DNA of 64,000 nt from Corbicula japonica (GCA_038501625.1 JAZAYU010000007.1:3637685-3701684), one strand, 5' to 3'; shown: positions 23,570 through 33,463, counted from the first letter of the stretch. Made by a program: numbers and translations. Notes: generated by a model from the letters alone, not told the origin.

Positions 23570-24256
23570 ATATACAGTTATAGTCGCAGGTGACAACAAC
23601 AATTATGAGCAACCTAAATAAACTCAAAATAGAATGCGAGTGCCTTACAGCTTTAAGAAGAATATCTAATTTAAATTGCCTTCTACAATAAAGGTCTCGA
23701 TCCTCCCTGAAGTACATGTACGTACTTTTCTCAGCTAGAAATGTCTAATGCTTGTATGTAAAAAGTGAAATATGCATATCAGGAATGGCCACATCCAGCA
23801 GACACAGCCACCCCACACAGCCAAAACGTAGAGAGGAGAAGATGGCATGTTATCACAATAACCAGTTTCAAAATACACGCAGCAAAGAATATACAATTAT
23901 AGTCGCAGGTGACAACAACAATTATGAGCAACCTAAATAAACTCAAAAAAGACTGTGAGTGCCTTACTTTACACAGCTTTAAGAAGAATATCAATACTTA
24001 AATTGCCTTCTATAATAAAGGTCTCGTTCCTCCTTGAAATATGTACTTTTCTCAGCTAGAAATGTCTAATGCTTGTATGTAAAAAGTGAAATATGCATAT
24101 CAGGAAAGGCCACATCCAACAGACACAGCCACCCCACACAACCAAAACGTAGAGAGGAGAAGAGGGCATGGTATTCCATTACAATAATCAGTTTCAAAAT
24201 AGACACCGAAACAATTACGAAAGTGAGAACCCGAAGGGTTACCGCATTGGAACTTA
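23570..24256. repeat. 320-bp tandem segmental duplication carrying an R1 tail
   Basis: Two units begin at ~23570 and ~23890; tagtcgcaggtgacaacaac is at 23581 and 23901, and gtgaaatatgcatatcagg at 23766 and 24086, so the period is 320. Each unit holds a unique segment followed by a minus-sense R1 tail (23762-23880 and 24082-24256). The second tail runs ~55 bases further into R1 than the first, which marks the outer duplication boundary. Confidence 0.92.
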
Positions 24257-25041
24257 AGAAACTTTTAAAGTAAAAAAAACAAAGGAAAATGTTCTATGTA
24301 GATAATCTAAATTGATGTTCAAAATACTTTTAATGATTTTATTTTCGCAGATGAAAATTTCTGTTTTTTGTTAAAAATGGCGTTTTGGCGCGTTCTTGAA
24401 ATCTCGGTTTTCAGTTCCCTTCCATCATACTAACAATTATTAAAAATATATATGTTTTTTAATTTAAACATAAAATCGATCTGTCCACGATGTCTACGGT
24501 AATTAGCCCACACGATTTCTTATTACATGTAACTAACAGTAAGTGTGAACAGATTTCGAGAAAAAACGCTTAAAAATCGCGAAACGTTAGAAATCTAAAA
24601 GCAGTTAACAAACAAATTCTAAATATACGTATGCGTGTAAACTGTACAAAGATAATTCGAAGTTCATTGCACTGAATGTACAGTCGTATAAATTATTCAA
24701 ATCACAACGTTCCATTCATCTTATATACAAAATAGAACCGCTTTATAAGCCCTAAATACATATTTTAGTTAAAAAAATAAGTGTAGCAAAGTCTACGATG
24801 TAGTCTTTTCTGAGACAATCAGAAAATCAATGGAATTCAATGAATGGAGAAAAGACGAATAAGAATTACAGTAGGAATTTAAAATGAACATTGATGACAT
24901 AAACAAAAGAAATGTGGCGCAAAACGGATATTTGCTAGTTGCACACAAAATAAGGTATTGATGAAGATACCCGGAATAGTGCTCACGATAATAAAACTTG
25001 AACTAGGTGAAAGCCATTCAAATGCCTTAAGTTTGAGACCA
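24257..25041. other. AT-rich stretch, nothing recognised
   Basis: No exon or repeat could be supported. Confidence 0.5.
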
Positions 25042-25256
25042 GGGCCCAAGATCATAAAACTAAGATATGAGATCAGTATCAAATCTCAAGGATCTGATTG
25101 GCTGAAATGGCGACTGGTCGCTATTTCAGCCAATCAGATGCTTGAGATTTGAGACTGATCTCCAGATTTAGTTTTATGATTTTGGGCCCAGTCTTCATCC
25201 AATGGGATTCTTGAGATTTGTGACAAGTCTCATATTTCAGATTTATGATCTTAGGA
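25042..25256. mobile_element. R4 foldback element with CCAAT boxes, one and a half units
   Basis: 25042-25189 starts GGGCCCAAGATCATAAAAC and ends in the complement (gttttatgattttgggccc). The ~72-base arms match nearly throughout and meet around ctgaaatggcgactgg. Each arm holds ccaatcag within cagccaatcagatgc, a consensus NF-Y-type CCAAT box. 25190-25256 is a further diverged arm (caatgggattcttgagattt, ttatgatcttagg). No protein coding; a non-autonomous element. No target duplication was identified. Confidence 0.85.
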
Positions 25257-25756
25257 TAGTGACTCTAAACGAATGTTACTTTCAGTTTACTTTTTTAAAA
25301 CAACCCATTCGCAATGAAATGTAACACTGCTTAGTGTTGAACAAAATATATTCCGAAAAGTAAAATACGAAATAATATTCTTAAAACGGTCAAAAAGAAG
25401 TTTGTATGAGTTCAACTGATGAAATTCAATATTACAGATTTGAAATAATTATATTGTTACATTTGTATATCAATTCCCCTTACAAGCAAAATAAATTTTG
25501 GATTCAAATGTAAATCGTAATAAAAAAGAAAACAAAACATTCTAAAATGCAAATATGTATGCAAGGTAATCTCCATGATAATAAAGCCTAAGCCTTCTTT
25601 GTATCCTGATCAAATAACAGCGCAGTTCAAAGGCCAGACTGTCTGAATATTTCCGTTAACGACTTCTTAGCCTCTAAATATTTTGTGTCGGAATATTTCG
25701 GCATGAAAAGCAAAACAATCAGTCAATATTTTGGCGGCAAATACACCGTTAATAGA
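25257..25756. other. AT-rich stretch, nothing recognised
   Basis: No supported feature between the R4 element and the R2 piece. Confidence 0.5.
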
Positions 25757-25920
25757 TGGAAAAGAATTTTTGAAAGCTCCCGAATACGACAAATAATAAA
25801 ATATTGTACATGTAGGCTCGTTTTGATTTAGCCTGTTCATATGCAGTAATGAAAACGCATAATACTGTTCACACCGCCTAGCCCCGGGTTGAGAACTACT
25901 CCGTATAAATATAGATACAT
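25757..25920 (+). repeat. R2 repeat, hairpin (B) half, diverged
   Basis: gatggaaaagaatttttgaa, cccgaatacgacaaat, ggctcgttttgatttagcc, cacaccgcctagccccggg, gagaactactccgtat. Confidence 0.75.
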
Positions 25921-25968
25921 GTACCTTGCTCAAACAAGTGCACGATACATTCCCCTGGTATTTCGTAA

Positions 25969-26310
25969 AACAGCTTCATTTAAACTGATGGGTTTAACAA
26001 AATTAACAATAAACTTTGAACATGTTAAGAGGAATGATTTTTAGTTTTGATTAAAACTTAATACCATTGATAAAATTAAATCAAATTGTATCCAGATAGT
26101 TTGAAGAAAAAAATGTCCTCAAAGCCTTCCGTATATATTCCCCCGAAGTAGAAATTTGTTTATCATGTTTATGTCCGTCCGTGGTAGACTTCGCAAAATA
26201 TAGATTTATATTGCCATATTTCTGAATATCTCTTGTATATTCAAGAGAGTACGGAAGAGACAACTTATTGACCACTTTATTCCTTACGCAAGGCTTTATT
26301 TCTTTAAAAA
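25969..26310. repeat. Direct repeat, first copy (second at 27279-27565)
   Basis: Shares in order cagcttc-tttaaact, attaacaataaa, agtttgaag, ccgtggtag-cttcgcaaaa and gagacaacttattgacca, ending in ccttacgcaaggctttattt with 27279-27565, in the same orientation and ~1.3 kb apart. A 142-codon minus frame covers it (26081-26509); the second copy does not keep that frame, so I do not call it a gene. Confidence 0.75.
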
Positions 26311-26633
26311 AGTTAATCAACAATAAATAAACATTTGTTTTTAATTTATTGCAACTAGTATCATTGTTTATGACATGACTGCAATTAAATCGTGGGTTAA
26401 ACATATGTAGGTTACTAATAATGGTTGTTGTCACCTGCGACTTTAATTGTATTTTATCATAGATTTTGAACTCTAAAGAAATATAAGATTTTCCTGGATA
26501 AAAATACAATTGAGCATTGACTTTTTGTACTTGTCTTTAATTGAGGAGTGATAATATATTCTCACATAAACTTTCAAAAACTAAATACTATATTTTATTT
26601 ATTGCTGAAGTTAAGAGTCGTCTAAAATCATCA

Positions 26634-27285
26634 TTGCACACTCATCAATAAAAAAAAGAAAATAATCAAAATCCCTTTTACGGCAGAATGGCGTTTAATA
26701 AGCTTTGCACAAATAATGAAATGATATTCATTTTTTGCATAGGTAAAGAAACATAAGAACAATGATGAAAAATAACAATCTAAACATTCCCTAAAATGTT
26801 ATATACATTGATTCATGAAAACAACTTAACAAAACAATTAATTATCTTAAACATGTTATGATACTTACAAGAATATGTTGAGTCCTTTTGACTTACTCTT
26901 GTAAGAACCTGTTACTCTTTTGAGAACCTGTTGGGGCAAGTGTGAGGTTGGTGCACCCTAGAACCTGGTTTAAACCCCCAGTGGCAATTTGATTTGCCAC
27001 TCACCGTTCCAAGGCGGTAACCCCTCGGGTTCTCATTTTTGTTTAGTGTTAGTGGTGTCTTTTTTGAAACTGATCATTTTATTAACCATGCTCTCTCCCC
27101 CTCTCTTCTTCTTGACTGTGTGGGGAGGCTGTTTTTTCTGAATGTGGCGATTCATGATATGCATATTTATCCTTTTTGTAAAAAATTAGGATATGTGTAA
27201 AAGCGTGTTTGCCTTCGAATTTCCTTTTCGCTTTTTGGTCGCGTAAATGGGTGACAAAAGATAATTTCTCTCTTTATAACAGCTT
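26634..27285 (+). mobile_element. R3 inverted-repeat element, left part, split by an R1 tail
   Basis: 26634-26760 matches the left terminal repeat of the R3 copy at 31579 (cacactcatcaataaaaa, atcaaaatcccttttacgg, gcgtttaataagctttgcac). 27181-27270 matches its interior (taaaagcgtgtttgccttcg, ggtcgcgtaaatgggtgaca). The R1 tail at 26905-27178 lies between, so R1 inserted into an older R3 copy. The right terminus is missing. Confidence 0.65.
26905..27178 (+). mobile_element. R1 retroelement tail inserted in R3, well preserved
   Basis: gagaacctgttggggcaag, gtgaggttggtgcaccc, agtggcaatttgatttgccact with stem AGTGGCAA/TTGCCACT, accgttccaaggcggtaacc, cctcgggttctc, catgctctctccccctc, gtgtggggaggctg, gatatgcatatttat. 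One of the youngest copies in the window. Confidence 0.88.
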
Positions 27286-27565
27286 CTTTTAAACTTATTT
27301 GTTTTATAATATTAACAATAAATATTAAACATATTAAGAAGTTTCCTAGTTTTTATTTAAACGTATTAACATTGATCAAATTGAATTTTAACTATAAAGT
27401 TTGAAGTTGAAATTCGTGCATGTTTTCTGCCCGTGGTAGTTTTCGCAAAAAAAGTTCATTTTGCCTTAATGCTGAATATTTGGTCTATCCTCTCTGTACG
27501 AAAGAGACAACTTATTGACCACAATATTCCTTACGCAAGGCTTTATTTCTTAGAAAAACTCATCC
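27279..27565. repeat. Direct repeat, second copy (first at 25969-26310)
   Basis: Same order of blocks as the first copy, with several deletions. It begins where the R3 interior match ends, so it may be either genuine R3 interior or neighbouring DNA duplicated with it. Confidence 0.7.
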
Positions 27566-27660
27566 TAATCACTGCCCATGAACAGGCTCGATCAAACCGA
27601 GCCTGCAATATTTTCGTAGTTGTCGTGGTCGAGGGTCTTCAAAGAACCATTTTCATCTAA
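27560..27660 (-). repeat. R2 repeat, partial B half
   Basis: cactgcccatgaacaggctc, gatcaaaccgagcctgcaat, attttcgtagttgtcgtgg, cattttcatct. The second hairpin is cut off. Confidence 0.8.
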
Positions 27661-28378
27661 TTTTATAATGGAAAGAGATTTAAACGGACACAGCATAGTG
27701 TTGTCAGCAACATTATACTCATGTAAGCATTTAAAATAATGTTTCTTCTTAAGAACTACTTATTACAAAATAATTTGACCAATTTTTATTGGTGCCGTCT
27801 AACCTTGTTACGTAACTCAATGTTACGATGGATCATTGCACAGAATAACGTTTATTTAATATTCGATCAGCATAATCATGATATATTACAGTCGCATTAG
27901 AGCATGAACACTTATGAAGTGTCAGAGTACTTTTGAATTAGAGTTCTTGGAACATTTACACTCCCATGTGACGGTATTACTTTTCCGCCTTATCCATAAA
28001 TGTTCCGATGTTACCTTAAGGGCTTTAAAGTTGAGATATTAGTTGTAAGCGCTTATTGTCTTTTGATAGACCATTCGGTAAATAACAAATAAAAAACAAT
28101 TAGCTTAAAAAATCCAGATGACGCTTAAGGGATTTACGAACACATTGTTTTTATAGGAAGATAAATTTCATAGACGATAATGACGGCAATCAAACTATTC
28201 ACAAAGGTCACATTTAAAAAACGGAAACAAAACTCTTCCTGGATGATAATAGTTTTATTTTGAAAATTGTTGTCATTGGGGAATCGATCTATATTCCGGT
28301 CATGAATAGTACCATTTGAAAATATCGGCCGTGTGTGAAAGAGAGATGAAATAGAGAAAGATAGAGAGATATAGATAG
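27661..28378. other. AT-rich stretch, nothing recognised
   Basis: No repeat shared with the rest of the window; GA-rich degenerate sequence begins near 28335. Confidence 0.5.
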
Positions 28379-28403
28379 AGCGAAAGAGATGTAGAGAGAG
28401 AGG

Positions 28404-28460
<57 letters not shown>
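28379..28460. repeat. (GA)n microsatellite
   Basis: A pure GA run of more than 25 units with degenerate flanks. The minus-strand Ser/Leu frame across it is an artefact. Confidence 0.97.
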
Positions 28461-28462
<2 letters not shown>

Positions 28463-29160
28463 TGATTTTTTAATATGGTTAGACACCTTACTCAATTAAG
28501 AAAATAGAGACACCGACCTTTAAACGCACTGTCGTTATATGAAATTAGAAATTTAAAGTTATAAGAGATAAATGCATCATGTACAAATATATACTTTTTT
28601 CAGCGGATTGCAAAAAGGTAAGTAAAAATTGTCTTCCCTGTGAAACGTATAGTTACGCAACGTCTAGAGTCATTTCAGTACCTAAATAATTATGAAAGTA
28701 TTTTTAAATAACTCAAACCCAAATTGACAATCAATTAATTATTTGAATTAAGTAACATATCGACTATATATTTTTAGTTTTTAGTAGTTGGACATTGTTC
28801 AAACGAACCTTTGATTTTTCAATTGAGATAAATGAAAATTAAACACTGAACGCCAAAAGAAAACCCAAGACAAACATTAAAATAGTCCATGCTTTGTTTG
28901 TCGTGACCAGTTGACGAAGGTATCGGGAATACAGCCTAATTCGTTAACTTTAAACTATCACCTGTGTCAATGTTCAGAGATGTTTTGTTGTTTTTTTTTA
29001 TCATTGTTTTATTTTATGTTCCTCTGAAACGGTATGAATATTTAGTTTTTAGATGGCGGCTACGTGCAGAATATTATCAGTAACTAACAAGCAAAACTTG
29101 AAAATAAAATCCGTTTGTTCTATAATCATTTTCTAGCAGGTTATATTTTTATCTTCATAT
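28461..29160. other. AT-rich stretch, nothing recognised
   Basis: No supported feature. Confidence 0.5.
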
Positions 29161-29410
29161 AAAATATAAAATATTAAAATCTCTGTTCTAGACAGATTTA
29201 TCGCTTTAACATTAATTTTTTAAAATCAGTTCCGCAATTTTATCAAATAAATTATAAAAAAAACTCTGTTCTAAACAAATTTATAGTTTTTTACATTTTT
29301 GAAATAATTCCCGCAATTCAATAAAGTATAAAATAAATAAAAACTCTGTTCAAGACAGATCTATAGTTTTAATATTTCTGAAATAAGTTCCGCAATTCTA
29401 AAGATAACAT
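29161..29410. repeat. ~80-bp minisatellite, three units
   Basis: ctctgttctagacagattta at 29181 recurs at 29264 and 29344 (periods 83 and 80). The second landmark, ttccgcaatt, recurs at matching intervals. Confidence 0.85.
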
Positions 29411-29689
29411 ACGGTGGATAACTTGTTCTTTCATCTTCAAACATCATGATTTATTGCATTTAATTAAGTATAAAACCTTGAGTGGCATCTAGAGCACGAA
29501 ATTGGTCTTAAAAATTGAACCGTTGTAATTTTGTAACCTAACAGAAGCGTTGGTTACACTGGTTACTTAACATTTTTCTCAGTCTTGCCAAACTATCCTA
29601 TAAGCGACTAAAAACTGTTCTCTTATCATCTTTGATATTGGATTACATAGAAACATTGGGAATATCAGAAAATTAATTGAACGAAAATT

Positions 29690-30050
29690 ATTTCGGGCTA
29701 GTTTCACTGGTTACATAATGGTTACATGCGGTTACATGTGGTTACAAAGGTTTCTTAAACATATTTTATAAGATCATTTTCACGGTTAAGTTGTGGTAAC
29801 ATGGTTACATTGGTTACACTGGTTACAAGGTAAAATAAATGAAGGCTAATTATTTCGGGTTAGTTTCACTGGTTACATAATGGTTACATGCGGTTACATG
29901 TGGTTACAAAGGTTTCTTAAAGAATATTTTATAAGATCATTTTCACAGTTAAGTTGTGGTTACATGGTTTCATTGGTTACACTGGTTACAAGGTAAAATA
30001 AATGAAGGCTAATTATTTCGGGCTAGTTTCACTGGTTACATAGTGGTTGT
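29690..30050 (+). repeat. 162-bp tandem array built on the heptamer GGTTACA
   Basis: gtttcactggttacat begins units at 29701, 29863 and 30026 (periods 162 and 163). The first two units are nearly identical and the third is cut short. Inside each unit GGTTACA occurs seven or eight times at uneven short intervals, so a heptamer array was amplified as a higher-order unit. Two further GGTTAC motifs lie outside at ~29550-29570. Confidence 0.93.
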
Positions 30051-30638
30051 AAAACATCTTTCGTTAGGGAGCGCATACCAGTAAGATAGCCACTTACTCG
30101 AACTGGCCATGTAGAAATTATGAAATAGGGGATACTATGAAGATATTTTGACATTTATCAAGCCTAAATTAATTATAGATACAGGTTTTGTGTTTTCAAG
30201 GTATTTAGAATATATTTGTTTAATAACTATTAGAAACCAAAAGCAGCCAGGTGATGATCAGTGTGATGCAGGGGCTTGAATTCGAAACTAGGAAATCCTG
30301 TATAGTAATCTGTTTCCGCTTCAGAAATTCAGTTGCATGTTTTTGGATTTATTTTGCGGAAAATCGGTAGGGATGACAGCTATTGGCTATATTCTTTTCT
30401 GAATCTGCTGTTTCAGCTGGTTTGAAAGCAACCATTTCTGGGAGTTGTCGGTTGGACATTAATATTTTGCAAGATTTTGGGTTTCGTGATTTTTGCCTTG
30501 GCCGACTGTGCAAAAGTGATGCTTGGACTGTGTTTCAGTGTTCCTTGGATTTTTTCAGGAGTTCTTCATAGCCTGAATTTGTGTTGCCTGAGTAGCTTAT
30601 AGACATATGTTTACAGTAATCACTGATTTCTGTTTCAG
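30051..30638. other. Less AT-rich stretch upstream of a candidate gene
   Basis: Base composition becomes more balanced from about 30230, as expected of transcribed or promoter DNA. A 62-codon plus frame (30383-30571) preceded by several CAG acceptor-like sites is present but not recognised. No TATA box is convincing. Confidence 0.35.
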
Positions 30639-31519
30639 GTTGTTGTTGTGGATTGATTTCATAGACTAGGTACAGAGTGTGTGTCGGAAACTGTGAAATT
30701 AGGACCGGTTACTGGCGTCCGCCGCCTTATTGTTGTTCTTGTGAGTTGAAATAGGTAATTTAAACTTTTGCTGTTCATTTTTACCTTTGTTCATAGTCGC
30801 CATTTATTCTGCTGTCTATAGTGTTTCTATAGAGTCCGTGTCGGTTGTTGGTCGGTTGTTAAAGCAATAACAAATAATATGCAGACACATTTAGTTTGAA
30901 TAAAATTTTCCAGGGTTTTTCTGCGAAGTTTATGATTGATATTGATGCTAAAACTGGTATGTGATAAATTTTAACAAATTGAATCTATATTTTCTTCATT
31001 AAAATAGTGAACTTCCAGATTAAACATAACATTTGAAAAACAACACATCAATATGAACCCGCTTCATTCTGTGAGACAGGAACTAAGGAAATATTACTGT
31101 AACAATATTACAATACACTGTGCTTGTTATAAATAGATAACTTTAAAAGTCAGACTTGATAAAAAAAGTATCCTGAATTTTAAAAAAAAGTTTAACAAAA
31201 AGGTTTATATCTTAGAGATAATGCGAAGTGCTGTTTAAAGCATGATTAATAGCAAACTGATGTTCGAAAAAATAGTGAAGAAACAACAAATTTTCTAAAT
31301 TTCAAATTGTTTATTATCAATTGTGTTATGAAATCAATTTCAGTTTAATAATGCAATTACGACAGAACAACATTTTTCTTATTCTTAATCTGTTTATTGC
31401 CAATCGATTAGAAAGCACTAAACTCTATTATAAGTAAGAGTAAGGTTTTTTTTTTTCATTTTTATAATTTTTGCGTTTTCTTTGTTAGATGGCGAAGTCG
31501 AGCTGACAGAATATAATCA
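30639..31519 (+). CDS. Candidate 5' part of an unknown host gene (three exons)
   Basis: Three exon-like segments follow each other. 30639-30740 has the acceptor ctgatttctgtttcag and the donor gtgagt; it has stops in every frame, so would be untranslated. 30914-30956 has the acceptor aaaattttccag and the donor gtatgt. 31488-31519 follows a long T-rich tract with the acceptor tttctttgttag and is followed by gtattt. The two small exons join in phase: one base from the first (ACT G) completes the first codon of the second (AT GGC). With the ATG at 30932 the product would begin MIDIDAKTDGEVELTEYNQ and continue into a later exon in phase 0. I recognise no family. A possible continuation is the open segment at 36161-36289 after the acceptor tttatttccattag, but this is weak. 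The R3 element begins 60 bases past the last exon and would sit in the intron. Evidence is splice grammar only. Confidence 0.35.
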
Positions 31520-31578
31520 GGTATTTATTTTACAACACTTAAACTGTTCTAAAGCTAGCATGATAAAAGTTTGAGTAA

Positions 31579-32600
31579 AGGGCTTATCACACTATTCCCA
31601 ACCACGTTCATCGATAAAAAGAAAATTATCAAAATCTCAATAATGGCAAAATGCCGTTTAATGAAACTTTGCACAAATGTATGTTATTAATGTATCTTTA
31701 TTTTGCATATGGTAAGACACGTTAGAACACTAAAGAAAATAGCGAGATCTAAAAATTCCCTCAATTTCTAGTTACGTAAATCCACAAAAACTAAACAACA
31801 CAAATCATCCTTTTAAATGCCCACATAAGTAATATGGTACTGGCAACAATTTATTGTGTCCTAGTGACTTACATATGTAAACTTTACGAGGTATTAGTAA
31901 AAGTGTGTTTGACCTTCAATTTCATGGTCGCGTAAACGGATGACAATCACTGATTTCTCTTTTAGTAGTTGACAGTTTTTTTACAAAGTATACAACATTT
32001 TTTGTCATTATCATTGCAATCACGTGGTAATTTAAAATTATTGTTTGTAACGCTTAGTTTTTGTGAATTTATGTAGATAGAATTTAAATGAATTTTTAGG
32101 TCTAGCATTTTATCTTTACTTTTTCTAACGTGTCTTACTGTATGCAAAATAAAGATACATTAGTAACATTTATTTGTGCAAAGTTTCATTGAACGGAAAT
32201 TTACCATTAGGCAATAGAAACTTAATTCCTAGATTCTCATCCGAATTTTGGGAAAAAATGGGGCGGGTGGGCGGGTTTTATTTTTTATTTTTTATTTATC
32301 ACTCTTACTGTTTTTAGTGACACTTGTGCACTCCAAAGATAAATAAGCGTCTATCCGACTATGAATAGCCGATTCGCACTTAAATGTTTCATACTGTGTT
32401 TGCGTACTCTACCGACTCGTACTCATAATGTAAATTTTTATGTACGCATTTTTTTTCAAAATAGAAAACGTTGGGGCGGAGTGATTTTCGAGGAGCGGGC
32501 GGGGATGAGAATCTAAGAATTAATTTTCTATTGCCTTATTGAGATTTTGATAATTGTCTTTTTATCGATGAACGTGGTTGGGAGGAGTGTGGTAAGCCCT
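31579..32600. mobile_element. R3 long-terminal-inverted-repeat DNA element, PIF/Harbinger-like
   Basis: The left end begins agggcttatcacac and the right end finishes gtgtggtaagccct. TAA directly flanks both ends (31576-31578 and 32601-32603), so a 3-base target duplication is visible. The inverted termini match over ~170 bases (left to ~31757; right from ~32092 with the nested element removed), sharing ccaaccacgttcatcgataa, aactttgcacaaat and tgtatctttattttgcat. The core of ~330 bases shows no transposase frame, so it is non-autonomous. A TWA duplication is typical of PIF/Harbinger elements; termini this long are unusual for that group, and the class is an inference. Confidence 0.75.
32210..32535. 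mobile_element. Nested PIF/Harbinger-like MITE inside R3
   Basis: The ends GGCAATAGAAACTTAATTCC and its complement form 33-base inverted termini with 31 matches (32210-32242 and 32503-32535). TTA flanks both sides (32207-32209 and 32536-32538). Removing the element and one TTA restores the right terminal repeat of R3 so that it matches the left one across the junction, which proves insertion. The 260-base interior has G-rich blocks (ggggcgggtgggcgggt and its opposite-end counterpart) and no coding potential. Confidence 0.88.
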
Positions 32601-32639
32601 TAAGGCAATTGTTTTAATAATTGTACAACATGACATTCT

Positions 32640-32895
32640 ACAGCGCTCTGAAAGCCTGACCTGAAGTCGACCGCTTTGCATACGTCTTTAGTGTCCCAAC
32701 GGTTTTAGAGTTTATGGAGGTTTCTATTGAAATCTTGTGAAAGAATGTAGAAGGCTCGATCTGTTTCTTTTATTCCTTTTATTCTTGACATCGCGTTCTT
32801 GCTGATTTGACCCCAGGAGCTAATGGCGTTGTCAAGCGAAACAAAAGTAGGTACCCATTGACCTTTTCTTGCAAAAGCTTTTCTTGCGTTTAAGT
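32640..32895 (+). mobile_element. R1 retroelement fragment with the end of its coding region
   Basis: 32625-32700 resembles the last codons of the R1 frame (acagcgctctg, then a decayed segment, then cccaacggt where the reference has cgacggtgg). It runs into the 3' UTR: tagagtttatggagg, ggctcgatctgtttctttta, cgttcttgctgatttgaccc, aggagct. The frame is destroyed. The copy breaks off before the AGTGGC hairpin. Confidence 0.75.
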
Positions 32896-33316
32896 CTTAC
32901 ACAAATTGTAAAACGGTATGTACATAAAATGTCAAAAGCGATTAACAATTAGTAACCTAAGCAAGACTTTTAACTTAAAGTAAAAACCTTGTATAACCTT
33001 TGCTTTTGGAGCGAATTGCAGATGATACAATATTCTATAACTTTATATCTATAATTGTTCTTGAAAACAGTTTACATATATGAAATTAAAGTTACCGTTA
33101 TCAAGTTTATCATTTTTTGTTTACTTAAGGAAGGAAATGGCTCTCAACCACAACATGTAATACCGACAAAAACTGCATTGTCATTGGCTCAACATTAATT
33201 ACAACCGTTATATGATATTAAAGCATCAATCAAGTTTACCATTTTATTATTTACTTTAGCTAGGAAATAGCCCCCACCCTGGACATGTTAACCGGCATAT
33301 AATACCCATTTACGAA
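32896..33316. other. AT-rich stretch, nothing recognised
   Basis: Contains a weak internal duplication (a gtttatcatttt..ttacttaaggaaggaaa block near 33106 and gtttaccattttattatttac near 33233). Confidence 0.45.
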
Positions 33317-33463
33317 ATGGCAAGACCTGAGATTTGAAACCAGTCGTCTCAAATCTCAAGCATCTGATAGGCTGAAATTGTGTCCAGTCGCCATTTCAGC
33401 CAATCAGAACCTTGAGAATTGAGACTGGTTTCCGTTTTCAGTTTTATAATCTTGGGACCTGTC
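33317..33463. mobile_element. R4 foldback element, diverged
   Basis: Arms gagatttgaaaccagtc..caaatctcaagcatctgata and gccaatcagaaccttgagaa..ttataatcttggga are inverted copies around ccagtcgccatttcag. The CCAATCAG motif is kept in the right arm, while the left arm has CTATCAG in its place (ctgataggctg). Confidence 0.8.

Noticed and set aside
26081..26509. 142-codon minus frame, the longest in the window
   Set aside because: The related sequence at 27279-27565 does not keep the frame and the composition is Asn/Lys/Ile-rich; most likely chance in AT-rich DNA.
28289..28495. Ser/Leu repeat frame
   Set aside because: Product of the GA microsatellite.
29690..30050. Regular repeats considered as a CRISPR array
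   Set aside because: Repeats and intervening sequence are all copied in 162-base units, there are no unique spacers, and the genome is eukaryotic.
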